From positions 2,852,001 to 2,916,000 of the forward strand of contig CM066290.1 of the NCBI GenBank assembly GCA_033816765.1: DNA of 64,000 nucleotides, given 5' to 3'. Shown here piece by piece: positions 1 through 11,759 of the stretch. The stretch's first letter is position 1, and every line of letters starts with the position of its first letter. The translations under genes were made by a program, and so were the position numbers. The notes under the pieces were generated by a model. That model was given only the letters and a program-made list of their open reading frames with translations. It did no database searches and had not been told where the DNA came from. The DNA comes from Nothopassalora personata. Taxonomy: Eukaryota > Ascomycota > Dothideomycetes > Mycosphaerellales > Mycosphaerellaceae.

Positions 1-667
1 TAGAAGTTATGAAATGGGCTTATAAAGGTGTTTTAAAAGCAGGTAGTAGATTGTATATATCTAAGCTAGAATTGAAAGGGCTGCTTATAAAAAGGCTATA
101 GGTAACTAATTAATGTTACCTAATTCTTAGCCGCTACTACCTTAGGTTTAATTAGGCTATAGCGCCGGTGTACGCTTAGATCGTGATAGCGGTAGCCTAG
201 GCTTACAAAACCGGTAAATACGCTTATTCGAAATCCTTACTCGCTATACTCGCTCTTCCTTAATAATAGTACTACAATAGCAATACTACTACGACTCGCT
301 ATTGTCGCCTATAATCGGAGCGAGTCGCGGCGGTAGCCTATTCCTCCTACTACGTAGGTAAGTTAGGCTCCTTAATAATAGTAGATAGTAAGTATTAAGG
401 AGCTTACCTTACTTACTATTGTTATATTATAGCGGCGGGTATATTAACTTCTACTACTATTACTATTTCTTTAACCCTATACTTATCGATATATATATAA
501 ATCTAACTATAGACAACTTACTTAGTAATATTAGCCTTAGAATAATAATAACGATAGCGATAGCGATAGCGATAGTATACCTAATCCGCGCTTACCCTTA
601 TAAACGCGGTTATTACTATAGCTTACGATAGCGTAAGTACGATTCTAACTCGTTAGGCGTACGTAGG
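1..667. repeat. RIP-degraded repeat, unclassified
   Basis: The stretch is full of TAG/TAA and CTA/TTA triplets in all frames and has almost no CpA or TpG, as expected of RIP-mutated repeat DNA. I could not assign it to a family. A short (GATAGC)n run lies near 553-576. The only ATG-type frame (419-631) is low-complexity and looks accidental. Confidence 0.6.
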
Positions 668-829
668 TGTAAGGGGCGGGCCCCTGTTTCTTAGCATAGG
701 CTACGCCTATACGTTCGGATTACTTTCCGACACCTTTTCTTCGGACAGCGTGTAACTTCCCCTTTCTTCTATATCGAACTTATTACAAACTTTACAGAAC
801 TTTAGTGTATACGTCGTTTACCCGTGACA
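668..829 (+). repeat. 5' LTR of Gypsy element A
   Basis: This 162-bp LTR starts TGTAAGG and ends GTGACA, with TG...CA termini. It is repeated directly at 7304-7471 and inverted at 15568-15729 and 37366-37527. The shared left edge in the A and B copies shows that it is a complete short LTR, not a truncated long one. Confidence 0.85.
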
Positions 830-929
830 TTAAGTTCGATCTATTCGAATTAGCTAGGCACCTACTATTAAAGAGACGGGATACGTAATAACGTCGCCGG
901 GTAGCGAGAACCCCGGGACTAGTGCCCCG

Positions 930-3900
930 AATAAAAACTTCCAACTTATACTTTAGTAACTGTACTAGCGACAGGAAGAGATATAAGCCGAGTTAATTAC
1001 AACGCGCGCCGCTTTAAAAGAATCGGAAGACGCTCGACGTTAGTTAACACCTATAGTCTCGCTACTAGTTCATAATAAGACGACTACTAGTAACCTAATG
1101 AGACAGCTACTATAGACGCTAAACGCCGCCGCGCCCTCGCCGCGTACCGGAGAAGAACCGTCGGGTCCTAGAGGTTAGAACCCCCCTTCCTAGGACGGTA
1201 AGGTAGAGACATTCCGCGATTACTTCTTAAGGTTAAAGAGCTCTTTTAGGGTGCGATCCGCCCTAAAACCGACGCTCTCTAAGGAGTATTACTAGGATAC
1301 GATTAACGACACCTTACTAGCGAGAGAGCGTACTAGGATGCGGCACTTCTAGGACAAGGGAGACGGCGAACTTAGGAAGGACCCCGTTACGTTCTTTACG
1401 TAACTCGAGAAAGTCTTCGGTAATAGCAACGAGCGCGCTAAGGCCCTAGAGTAGCTCACTAAGATTAAACATACGAACGGTTAACCTTAGCACGATTACT
1501 AGATGAAATTCGACGGACTCCTACTAAGGGCCGGCGGAGAGAACTAGAGCGACGACGCGAAGATTAGTTACTTATGTAACACCTTCTCGAACCCCGTTCG
1601 GATATACACGGCGGCTATACTGAAGAAGGAGGACTACTACGAGTTTACGGGGGAGGTCGAACGGATTATAACTAACCTCGAGGACACGGACTAGTTTAAA
1701 ATAGCCTATAAGAGGTAGAAGGACAATAATAAGGACTCTAGTACGACCGCTATAGTTACTACCCGTTCTTTTACGAGAGCGGCTAGTAGCTAGGTTAATG
1801 CCGATAGTAACACTATTATAGCACTAACCCGGATAAGCGGAGGCCGCTCTAGAAGTCGTAGAGATCGGAAGGAGGATAAAGGGAGGTAGAGAGTAAAATA
1901 GGTAGATACCGCGGAGAGGGATCGTAGGCGCTAAGAATAGCTCTACTTCCGCTATAGAGCGAGCGGACATCGAGTAAAGGAATGCCCGTACGCCGTAGCA
2001 GTTAATCCTACTAGGATTAATGCGGCCTCGGTCGCGCCGATCCTAGAGGACGATAGGTTTAAGTCGGATCCCAAAGAGATAGGAAAAGACTAGCTCCTAG
2101 TCGAAAGCTAGAACTAGGAGATAATAAAGTACTAGTAAAGGGGTAGAACGCAGTTAAGAGTTCTATAAATAGGAATCTTGTATATACCGACGTACTCCTA
2201 AACGAAAGTTACGGAACGTTTACCCTTATCGATAAAGGATATATGTGCTACGCTATAATTAACGGAGACCTAGCGAAAGGCCTCGGTCTTACGTATGTTA
2301 GTAACGAGAGCCGTAAGGCTATAGGATTTACGAAGGCGATGCGGAACTCGATCGAAGGAGTAGTCGCCTTCCGCATAGAAACTACCGGGATCTACTAGGT
2401 AGTTTATGCTTACGTCGTGCCTAATCTAGACTTCCCTATAATCCTAGGGAATCCGTAGAAGGCGCATAACTAGATCCGGACTGCGCCTAAAAAGCGCCGG
2501 TACTACTATAGCTTAGTAAAGAAATAGGTACCCGAAGGACGTAACTACGAAGAACACGAGTCGGGTAAGTGTTTTGCTACGATTGCCGCGGCAACCGTAG
2601 AAGATATTAAGAAAGCCCTTAGTAAGAAGGAGCCGCCTACGCGAGAGGAACTTAAGAAGGGCTTGCCTCTAGAACTTTAGGATATATTACCGCTGTTTTC
2701 TACTAGGGAAGCTAATAAACTAGCTCCGTACCGCGGCGACCTTAACTATAAGATCGAGATACGGACGAAAGCCGACGGAAGCCCGGAACCATTGCCCTAG
2801 GGACCGCTCTACAGCATGTCTAAAGACGAGCTACTTATCCTCCGGAAGTTACTAACGGAACTATAGCGTAAGGGTTATATTCGCCCTTCTACCTTAGAAG
2901 CGGCGGCTCCCGTCTTGTTCGTAAAGAAGCCCGGGGGAGGACTTAGGTTCTACTATAATTATAGAGCATTAAACTCGATCACTAAGTAGGACCGTTATCC
3001 GCTACTATTAATCCCGGAAACCATTCGGAACCTAACGGGCGCTAGATAGATTACGAAGGTTAACGTTATTACCGTATTCTACTACCTTTGGATAGCTCGA
3101 GGCGAAGAGTATAAGACGGCTTTTCGAACTAGATTCGGTCTATAGAAGTAGCTAGTATGTCTATTCGGTTTATCCGGGGCCCCTACAATATTCTAGCGGT
3201 ATATTAACAGTTTATTACGGGACTACCTAGACGACTTTGCCTCGGCCTACGCTAACGACGTCGTTATTTACTCCGACGGAACAAAAAAGGACCATTTCTA
3301 GAAGGTTCGCATCGTGCTCTAGAAGCTTTAGGACGGAGGCCTTTTTCTAGATCTAGGGAAGTATAAGTTCGTATAGAAGAAGGTTAAGTACCTCGGGTTT
3401 ATTATACATGCCGACGGGATAGGAGTGGGACCCGACCCCGAGAAGGTAGTAGTAGTAAAGGACTAGAAGGCACTAGTTACCTAGAAGGAAGTGCGGCGTT
3501 TCTTAGGCTTCGCGAACTACTACCGGATGTTTATTCTAAACTATTCGAAGCTCGCCGAGCCCTTGACGTCGCTAACCGGTAAGAATAAGGTGTTTTCCTA
3601 GGGAGATCGTTAGGTCAATGCGTTTAAGTCCCTAAAGGATAAGTACTATAAAGTACCAGTTTTAGCCTACTAGAACCCGGAGCTCCCCACCTTTTTAGAG
3701 ACGGACTACAGCGGCTTTACGCTTAGAGGCGCCCTCCTATAAGAAAAGGACGGAGTCGTAAAACTAGTAGGATTCTACTCGAAGAAGCTTAACAAGGCTA
3801 AGATTAACTACGACATTTACGATAAGGAGATGCTCGCGGTAGTGTCCTATCTTAAAGAATAGGCTCCCGAGTTAAAAACATATAGGCCATTTATAATCTA

Positions 3901-5860
3901 GACGGACTACAAGAACCTAGAATACTTTATAACGAAGAGACAGCTCCCCGAACGGTAGATCCGGCAGGTTAAGGAAGTTATAAAGTTCTAGTTTTTACTA
4001 GTGTATAGGCCGGGTACCGAGGCGATTATGCCGGACGCTTTTTCTCGAAGGGAGTAGGATACACTTAGGTAGGACGACAAGTTATTACGGTATCGTAGGT
4101 TTCTTAAACCGGACATCGTGAAGAATTAGCCGGGCTCGAAGGTAGTAGACGTTAGCTCGACTATAAAGGTTTCGTTAGTACGAATCTTAGCTACGCAGTT
4201 CGAAGGACTATCCGCTATAGAAGAGGCGGATTCACCGGGCGTACTATAGGGACCCTTCTAAGACTAAGAGCTAAACGACCTCTAGGAAAGAACTATCGAG
4301 AAGGACAGTACGTTCTAAGCGGTACACCGCGCGATTAAGGTAGGAGCGCGATTACTTCCTAGCGAGGTGAAACTTAAGGTGCAAGTAGGTAACTATAGCA
4401 TCGACCGTAACGGGTATCTTCGCTACCGCGGTAGGATTTAGGTACCTAGAGCTCCTAGTTCTACGGAGTCCGACTACAAGGAGGCGGACACAGCGATTCT
4501 ATAGAACGACACCCTTCGAACTAAGCTAATCCAATCCGTGCACGATTTACCGGTGTACGGCCACCCTAGCCGGGACTCTATAGTATCGATACTAAGTCGT
4601 AACTTCTACTAGCCCCTATAGTCTAAGCAGGTAAGGCAGTTCTTAAGGAACTGTAACTACTACGGTAGGAATAAGGTATAGAGAGAACAAAAACACGGCC
4701 TCCTACAACCCTTACCGGTCCCCGACCGATTCTTCTAGGAGATCTCGATAGATTTTATAACGGACATACCCGAGGCGTAAGGGAACACTTGCCTCTAGGT
4801 AATTAAGGATCGACTAAGTAAGACCGTCGTTTTAGAAGCGATGCCTACTATAAAAGCCGAGGACTGCGCTAAAAGGTTCTTAGACTACTAGGTAAGATAC
4901 TACGGCCTCCCTTAAGCTATTACGAGTAACCGGGGTACTAACTAGACGAGTACCTTCTAGAGGACCTTCTATCGTTTAACCGGTGTAAAATAGAGGCTTA
5001 GCTCCGCCTACTACCTATAAACCGACGGAGGCCCGGAACGGTTAAACTAGGAAGTCTAGGCTTACCTTCGCAACTACATTAACTATAAGTAGTCCGACTA
5101 GAAACGCTAGCTCCCTACGGCGTAACTTACTCTAAACGCGCGGTATTACGCTAGGCTAGGAATAAGCCCCTTCTTCGCGGTACACGAATACGAGGCACTA
5201 TTACCCGTTTAGTTATAACCGGATCTAGAGACCTCTTAGTTAGACGCCGCGCAACGGGTAACGCTATTTGTAGAAAGGATGTAAAAGATTACGGACCTAT
5301 GTTAGGCGAGTATAGCGGAAGCCGCCTAAAAACAGGAGGACTACGCTAACCGGGATAGGAAGCCCGTACTAATCTATCGTATAGGCGACAAAGTTTAGCT
5401 AGATCTACGCAACTATGTTACTATACGACTAAAGAAGAGCCTCGACTATAGACACGCGAAGTATACGGTAGTAGAAGTGATCTTACCGTTGTCTATACGC
5501 TTATCTAGGATCCCCGACGGGATCTACCCGGTCTTCTATCCTAACCTACTACGACCTATAAGCTAAGACCCCTTGCCTAGATAGGAGATCGATAATAAAT
5601 AACCGGACCCCATTATAATTAAGTCTTACGAAGAGTAGTAGGTAGAAGAGATCCTTTACGCTAGAACCAAGGTTAGAGGTAGAGGCCGAGTGCGCGAAGT
5701 CCTAGTAAAATAGACCGGATACTATAAGCCTACATAGGAACTATGAGGGTACCTCGCGGACATAGCGGCCGCGGATAACTTCGAGAGGAAATATAGTAAC
5801 CTAATAACGCATAACGGACCGAAGGAGGCATAGGATACGAATAGAAGGGGGAAAAGGCGA
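930..5860 (+). pseudogene. gag-pol-chromodomain remnant of Gypsy A
   Basis: Ignoring RIP-type stops, the plus strand shows gag (about 930-2100), an aspartic protease region near 2190-2460, and a reverse transcriptase at about 2700-3500 with the [10 protein letters not shown] and FGLSGAP-type blocks. RNase H (about 3640-4060) and integrase (about 4500-5400) follow. A chromodomain-like segment closes the frame near 5640-5800, recognisable from its VKWTGYYKPTWE-like core once RIP stops are read as Trp. The catalytic YxDD-type motif near 3250 reads Ala-Asn-Asp, which is what a TpG to TpA change would do to Ala-Asp-Asp. Stops fall mainly where conserved tryptophans are expected. Confidence 0.8.
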
Positions 5861-5989
5861 AAAGGTAAGGATTACTAGGGATTTAGCGTAGATATAGGCG
5901 TTTAGGAAAAGGTAGGCGTTCTTTTAGGTTAGGGAGTCTTTTTAGGAGACAGAGAGAAGTAAGAAGGCATAGGTGAGTTTAAGAGCGTT

Positions 5990-7303
5990 TCATTTCAGCG
6001 GCGTCCGCCGTAAAAGCAGCGGAGCCCGACCCCTTTCGAGATAGCTGCATACTATAATAGCCCGGTCGCGGCCCGCGCGAAAGACGAGGGTGCCCGAAGG
6101 CTAGTTAGTAGAGGCCGAGGCCTAACGTACGCGGGGCTAGCCTAGCTAGAGGTCGCGTGGGGCGCCCCCGGGACTAAGAGGTCGGTTAGCGGTAGTTTTA
6201 TAACGGGGCCCGTAGTACATACGTCTACCTAAAGGTAAGCTAGGCATTAGCTATAGTGCCTATGACCTTAGCGGCGACCGCACTAAAAGAATCGGTAAGC
6301 GCGTACAAAGAGGCGGGGGCCGTAGAAACTTACCGGGAGAGCATGCTAGTACGCTAGAGGGGCTTTAAAGCCTTCTAGGCTTTAAGGACGGCGCGGAGCT
6401 TAGTACGAGCGTCGTCGCTAAAAGACCGTAAGCCGGTGGAAAAGTCGCGGAAGACGCTAGGGAGGATGCTTACGCGCGGTTCTAGTTAGTGGCGCGGGTC
6501 CACTTAGTATAGGCGGCGTAGGCGAGCTCCGGCCTAAAACGCGCGGTTAGCGATAATTCTCCTTCGGGGTCCGCGTAGTACATACATGTCCTCGTAGTGC
6601 TTGCGATTAGTGTTATAGGCCTAGTAGGCGCGCGCGGTTGCGCCCTAACGATAATTAGCGGACCCCGATAAGAATGGGACGAGGACCGGTACTTACATAC
6701 TAGGAGACGCAGTCTACGCTAGTAGAGGCGTAGGGGACGCAGTGGATGCGGCGTTAGGACATTTTATGCTAGGCTCCGGTTAGAATGTTTCGGTCTCCGT
6801 GGGAATTCATTCGGACTCACTTAATAGTGTTAATAGGAGATGTAGTAGTAGTAGTAGTAGTATCTATTTACGGCATGCTATTAGTCTCTATCGGAAGCGT
6901 AGGGAAAATGTCGTCTCCCTAAGCGATAGGCATAAGATGCGCGAATATGCCCCTAAGGCTAGAGACGCTTAGCTAGGGGGGGGGAGGGGCGACTTACGCG
7001 TGCGGTGGGTAATGAGAAAAAGAAAGAAAAGAAAAAAAAAGAAAAAAAAGAGAACGAGAACCTAAAGATATGTTCTAGGCTCCTATTGTTCACATGTAAC
7101 AATGGCCATTGTCACTGGGTGAACAATAGCAAACCTTACACTCACCTAGGTAGTAGCACTTCGTCTCGGCGTCGGCGGGGCTAGACAATAGGGAAGAGAG
7201 GCTCGGGCACCTCCTATTACGAGCCTAGCAAAAACACCTGGGACAATAGGCTCTAGGGCGGAGCTATGACTAGGGGCGGCGGAGGAGGAAGGGGGGGGGG
7301 TAG
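5990..7303 (+). other. Long 3' internal region and polypurine tract of Gypsy A
   Basis: About 1.3 kb separates the chromodomain from the 3' LTR. It is CpG-rich and contains an adenine/purine-rich run near 7016-7050. It ends in a purine tract (GGAGGAGGAAGGGGGGGGGG, about 7281-7300) immediately before the LTR, which fits the polypurine tract that primes plus-strand synthesis. The same sequence is kept in copy B (15730-16793 plus 31974-32215). Both strands have long stretches broken only by RIP-type stops, so I cannot tell whether it once carried an extra gene. No homology was recognised. Confidence 0.6.
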
Positions 7304-7471
7304 TGTAAGGGGCGGGCCCCTGTTTCTTAGCATAGGCTACGCCTATGCGTTCTGATTGCTTTCCGGCACCTTTTTCTTCGGACAGCGTGTAACTTCCCCT
7401 TTCTTCCATATCGAACTTATTATAAACTTCATAGAACTTTAGTATATACGTCACGTCGTTCACCCGTAACA
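7304..7471 (+). repeat. 3' LTR of Gypsy element A
   Basis: Direct repeat of 668-829, starting TGTAAGGGG and ending CACCCGTAACA. It is preceded by the polypurine tract. The two LTRs differ at several positions, mostly C/T or G/A, as expected after RIP. Confidence 0.85.
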
Positions 7472-7472
7472 A

Positions 7473-7690
7473 CCGGATTACGTACGCCGTACGAGATTAC
7501 TCGCTTACTAGTGACTTAGTAATTCGAGATTACTCGCTTACTAGTAACTTAGTAACTCGAGGTTACTCGCTTACTAGTAACTTAGTAATCTAAGAATTGT
7601 AGACTAAGAGTCTCTTTTATATTTAGGAACGCTAAGAAACCCTTATAGCTTCGAGGCGTTTAACTTATATTACAACCTTTAACTTATATT
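7473..7690 (+). repeat. Putative 5' LTR of element C
   Basis: It shares a series of matching blocks with about 14155-14330, including GGATTACGT, CTTACTAGTAACTTAGTAA, TTTAGGAACGCTAA and CCCTTATAGCTT. It contains an internal repeated CTTACTAGTAACTTAGTAA motif (three near copies). The exact ends are uncertain because of RIP. Confidence 0.55.
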
Positions 7691-7839
7691 ACAACCTTAC
7701 TAATTAGAATACGACTATTTCCTTAGTAAATTACCTACCTCACCCTATTGTCTAAATACTCTCTAAAGAAGCCCGATCCGAGTAACGTAACTAGTCTTAA
7801 ATAGAGGTAGTTATCGAATAAGGCTTATAACACTTTAAA

Positions 7840-10800
7840 CGCCTTTAGGATAAGTATATCCTAGATAAGTAACGGAAGGGGAACTCCCGCCCCTAGTAAG
7901 GTAGGAGGTAGCCGCCTAAAGCTTAAGAACCTAGATAAGATAATTACGTCTGACGACGAGGATAACGACACCTAGCCGACTAACTTTAAGGTAGCTAAGC
8001 TAGATTTCTATTATAGAGATAGGAACAAACTTGACGACTAGCTTAACTAAATAGACATATACGTTATATTGAACTAAGGACTAGAGAAACATTAGATTAC
8101 CTTATTCGCTACTATATTCCTTAGAGGAAGGGCTTAGCATTAGATAAAGCTATACCTTAAGGAATACCTCGATAGTCGAATAAGGAAGGGCGAACTCGGA
8201 ATATTTAGGAATTACCCGACCTTTAAGAAGGAGCTCCGAAAGCTCTTCGGGACCTCTAACGAACGAAATATAGCAATCCGAACGATCTAAGGAATTACGT
8301 AGAAGACGTTAGTAGCCGAATATACTACTAAGTTTAAAGAATATTCGATTATTACGGGATAGAACGATATATCTCTTATAGACACGTTTAAGGAAGGGCT
8401 TAAGGATAACATTAAGGCTAAGTTAATACGCTACGGCGGAGACACTAGTACGCTTAACGCCTTAATATAGGCAGCTATCCTCTTAGACGATTAGTTATAT
8501 AAGCTAAACTAAGGGAAGCGGTATACGAGGAACTTAGGAAGATCTTTCTAACCTAGTAACGATAGAGTTAGGAACGGTAGAATAAATAACAACGTCCGAG
8601 ACCTAGATACGATAGATTAGGAAAGGACATTTAATAACACCGAACGAGGAAAGCTAATAAGGAAATAAGGAAAGACTAGACCTCTAAACCGAATAAGTTT
8701 AAGAGAAACACAAACTTACTATATATACGGTAAACTAGGCTATATAGCGAGGGACTATCGCGGTAAAAATATAGTACGCCGCGAATAGGCTAATACGATA
8801 TAACGACGAACTAGTAAATCTAAGAGTAGCGTTAGATCTCGAGGAGATACCGACTATACTCGGAGAGTAGGGGAGAGAGCTAGTAATAAAAGGACGATAC
8901 CTCTCCTAGACCCCTTAAAAGGAAGAGGAGGTTACTAAGGTTAGAGAAACCTACTACGACAGTTTAATATAATAGTACGAAGAGTCGACTACGAGGTTAA
9001 AAACGACACTCGAAATAGTTATAGAAGCCTTTATTAGCGATTCTATTACTAAGACTTATATTAGGTTTACTACTCTACAAAGATAGGAGTAGGGTATTAG
9101 CCTTAGAAACTACGAGGGACCCTAGGAGCGATATATAGGTAAGACGCTACGCTCCGAAAGGTAGATATAGATAAGTCCTACTTCGACGACGATAGAAGCG
9201 ATAAGGAAAACCGAGACCTAGGATAGATTAGATCGTAGTCGCCGGAACTATACGAATAAAGTTAAGAAACTACTAGGCTAGATACTATCGAGGAAGACTA
9301 GGATCCGGATAAATTAAGCGAAGAAGATTCCTCCGAAGGAGAAGAGAGCGACACTAACGACAATAATAAATAACTAACCTTTACGATCGATATACCTAAG
9401 AAACTATATAGTATAATTATTTACCTATAACGACGGTACGAAGAATTCCTACTAAAAATATCGGGACGGCGAATACTATACCTAAACGAGTTTGATAAGA
9501 CTCTTAATATACTATAAGCAATAGTTTAGACATATCTAATTATAAGTATTACGGAAAATCTCGTAATAGTAGTTACCGAACGACCGCCTATAGGAAGTAG
9601 AGTAATAGGTACCGGATACCTTATACCTTTAGGAACATTTATATTAAACGAACTACGTAATATAGTGCAATACGTACGCGTACTCTACTTAGAAACGTAG
9701 AAGATCTAGGAACGTTACTAAATAGAGGTACGGATATAGAAAGGCTCGCGTAAGGTTTAAGTAGAGGCCTCGAGGCACGAAGTACGACGTTCTATATACG
9801 ACTAGGGAAAAGGATCAACTCCTTAGGAATAAGCGACCGAAAGGAGTTATATAACATAGAAAAGGCTGACGTATTACTAAAGATAATAGTGTTTTGAACT
9901 AAAATTATCGTTAACGGGTATAAGATAGATGCTATAATAGATTCTAAAGTAGACGGGAAATTTGTCTCCGAATTATTTGTTATAAGACATAGGATCGCTA
10001 CCTATAAGAAGAAGAAGGGTTATAAATTAATCGCGGTAGACGGATTATCCTTACCTAGCGTAGAACGCGAGACGATACCGCTATTACTAGCTATCTAACG
10101 GCACTACGAGGACATTATCTTAGATATTATTAATATAGCTAGTTATAACATCGCACTAGGTATACCTTAGTTAAGAAAGTATAATCTAGTAATTAACTAG
10201 AGAGAAGGAGTACTTATATTTAGGGAATACGATTATATTATCGACATTTAGCCTACGTAGTAGTAGCGTTTACTAGTAGATAAGGTAAGGAAATAGCTAA
10301 ACAAGATATAGCTTACGCTAACTAGAAGGATAGAAGAACTACCTTCGACCGGGATAGACACTAGCGTAGGGCCGCCGGGTTACGAAGTTACTAGTAGTAA
10401 TAGAAGTAACGTACTATCGAAGGATACTAACGTCTTAGAGTTAAGTATTCCTAAGGAGTATCGTAAGTAGTCGCGACTCTTTAAAGAGGGTAGAGGTATA
10501 GATACCTTACCTAAGTACTAAGTATAGGATTATAAGATAAACATTTAGCTAGGGAAAGAGCCTCTATAGGGACCCCTATATTAAATATCTAAGAAAGAGC
10601 TATAGACCCTACGAGAATAGCTAAAGGAGAAGCTAGCTAAGGGATAGATAAGAAGATCTACCTTAAGTGTAGGAACTCTATATATGTTCGTTCTAAAAGC
10701 AAACGGGAAGTTACGACTCGTATAAGACTATAGGAAGTTAAACGAGATTACGATTAAGAACCGATACCCGCTACCTAATATCGAAGAAGCATAAGATAGA

Positions 10801-11700
10801 TTAACCGGATTAGACTAGTATATAAAGATTAACTTACGAGACGCCTTCTACGCTATAGGTATAGTAGAAGGGGAGGAATAGAAAACCGCTTTTAGAACAA
10901 CATACGGACTTTATAAATACCTACTTATACTAATAGGATTAGCTAATATACCGGTATCCTACTAGGACCTTAGTAACGAGACACTTAGAGACTTACGCGA
11001 CGTATACGTTATTACCTATGTAGACGATACACTAGTCTATACGAAAGGATCCCTATAGAATTACATAAAACAAGTCTAGGACGTATTCGAACAACTTACG
11101 CGTTTAGGATTTAAGACAGCACCCGAGAAATACGAATTCTATAAGAAAGAAGTTAAATTCTTAGGCTTTCTTATTAGTACTATAGGGATAACGATCGACC
11201 CTACGAAGACATAGTTAATTAGAGAATAGCTAGAACTAAAAACAGTTAAGGACGTATAATTATTCCTTAGACTAGCAAATTATAACCGGAAATTTATTAA
11301 GGACTACGTAAAAACAGTAGTACTAATAACGATACTTACGAGAAAAGACGTTAACTAGAAATAGGGAAAAGAATAGATTAAAGCGTTTAAGAAACTTAAG
11401 GAATAATACGCTTTGGCTCCTACGCTTCGACTATTCGATAGTAGTAAGGAAGTCTATATCGAGACCGATACGTCTAATATAGCTTGCTATAGGCGCGTGT
11501 CTAACATAGACATACGATAGGAAGAGACACCTAGTAGCCTATTACTCCTAGAAAATAACTATAGCGGAACAGAACTACGACATCTATAATAAGGAGCTTC
11601 TAGCTATTATTACTACTATACAATAGATTTGTATAGTCGACTAGTACCTAAACCGTATACGATACGCCTTCGAGGTACGGTCGCTAATACTTAAATACCT
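7840..11700 (+). pseudogene. gag-pol remnant of element C
   Basis: Reading through RIP-type stops gives a Gypsy gag (about 7880-8500), a protease-like region near 9900-10100, and a reverse transcriptase at about 10550-11400. The reverse transcriptase has recognisable blocks, including a YVDD catalytic motif near 11017-11030 that is still intact here. Traces of RNase H follow to about 11650. No integrase follows in this orientation. Confidence 0.65.
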
Positions 11701-11759
11701 CTACTACTACTAGTAGTTCCTAGTTATAGGTCTTATAATTATACTTAGTAGGTACTATC

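Larger units (their letters stand above)
668..7471 (+). mobile_element. Gypsy element A (chromodomain type), RIP-inactivated
   Basis: This is a full-length LTR retrotransposon of about 6.8 kb on the plus strand. Its LTRs begin TGTAAGGGGCGGGCCCC and end CCGTGACA or CCGTAACA, at 668-829 and 7304-7471. Between them, interrupted by many TAG/TAA codons, are recognisable remains of gag, protease, reverse transcriptase, RNase H, integrase and a C-terminal chromodomain. This order is that of a fungal chromovirus. The flanks do not form a clear target duplication (GTAGG before, ACCGG after). An inverted copy of the same family (B) lies at 15568-37527. The element cannot code for working proteins in its present state. 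Confidence 0.85.

Noticed and set aside
419..631. 70-codon plus-strand ORF rich in Tyr and Ile
   Set aside because: It lies in RIP-mutated repeat DNA, is low-complexity and has no recognisable feature.
7146..7472. 108-codon minus-strand ORF (similar frame at 15700-15888)
   Set aside because: It lies across the LTR and polypurine tract of the Gypsy A/B family; its openness comes from GC-rich repeat sequence.
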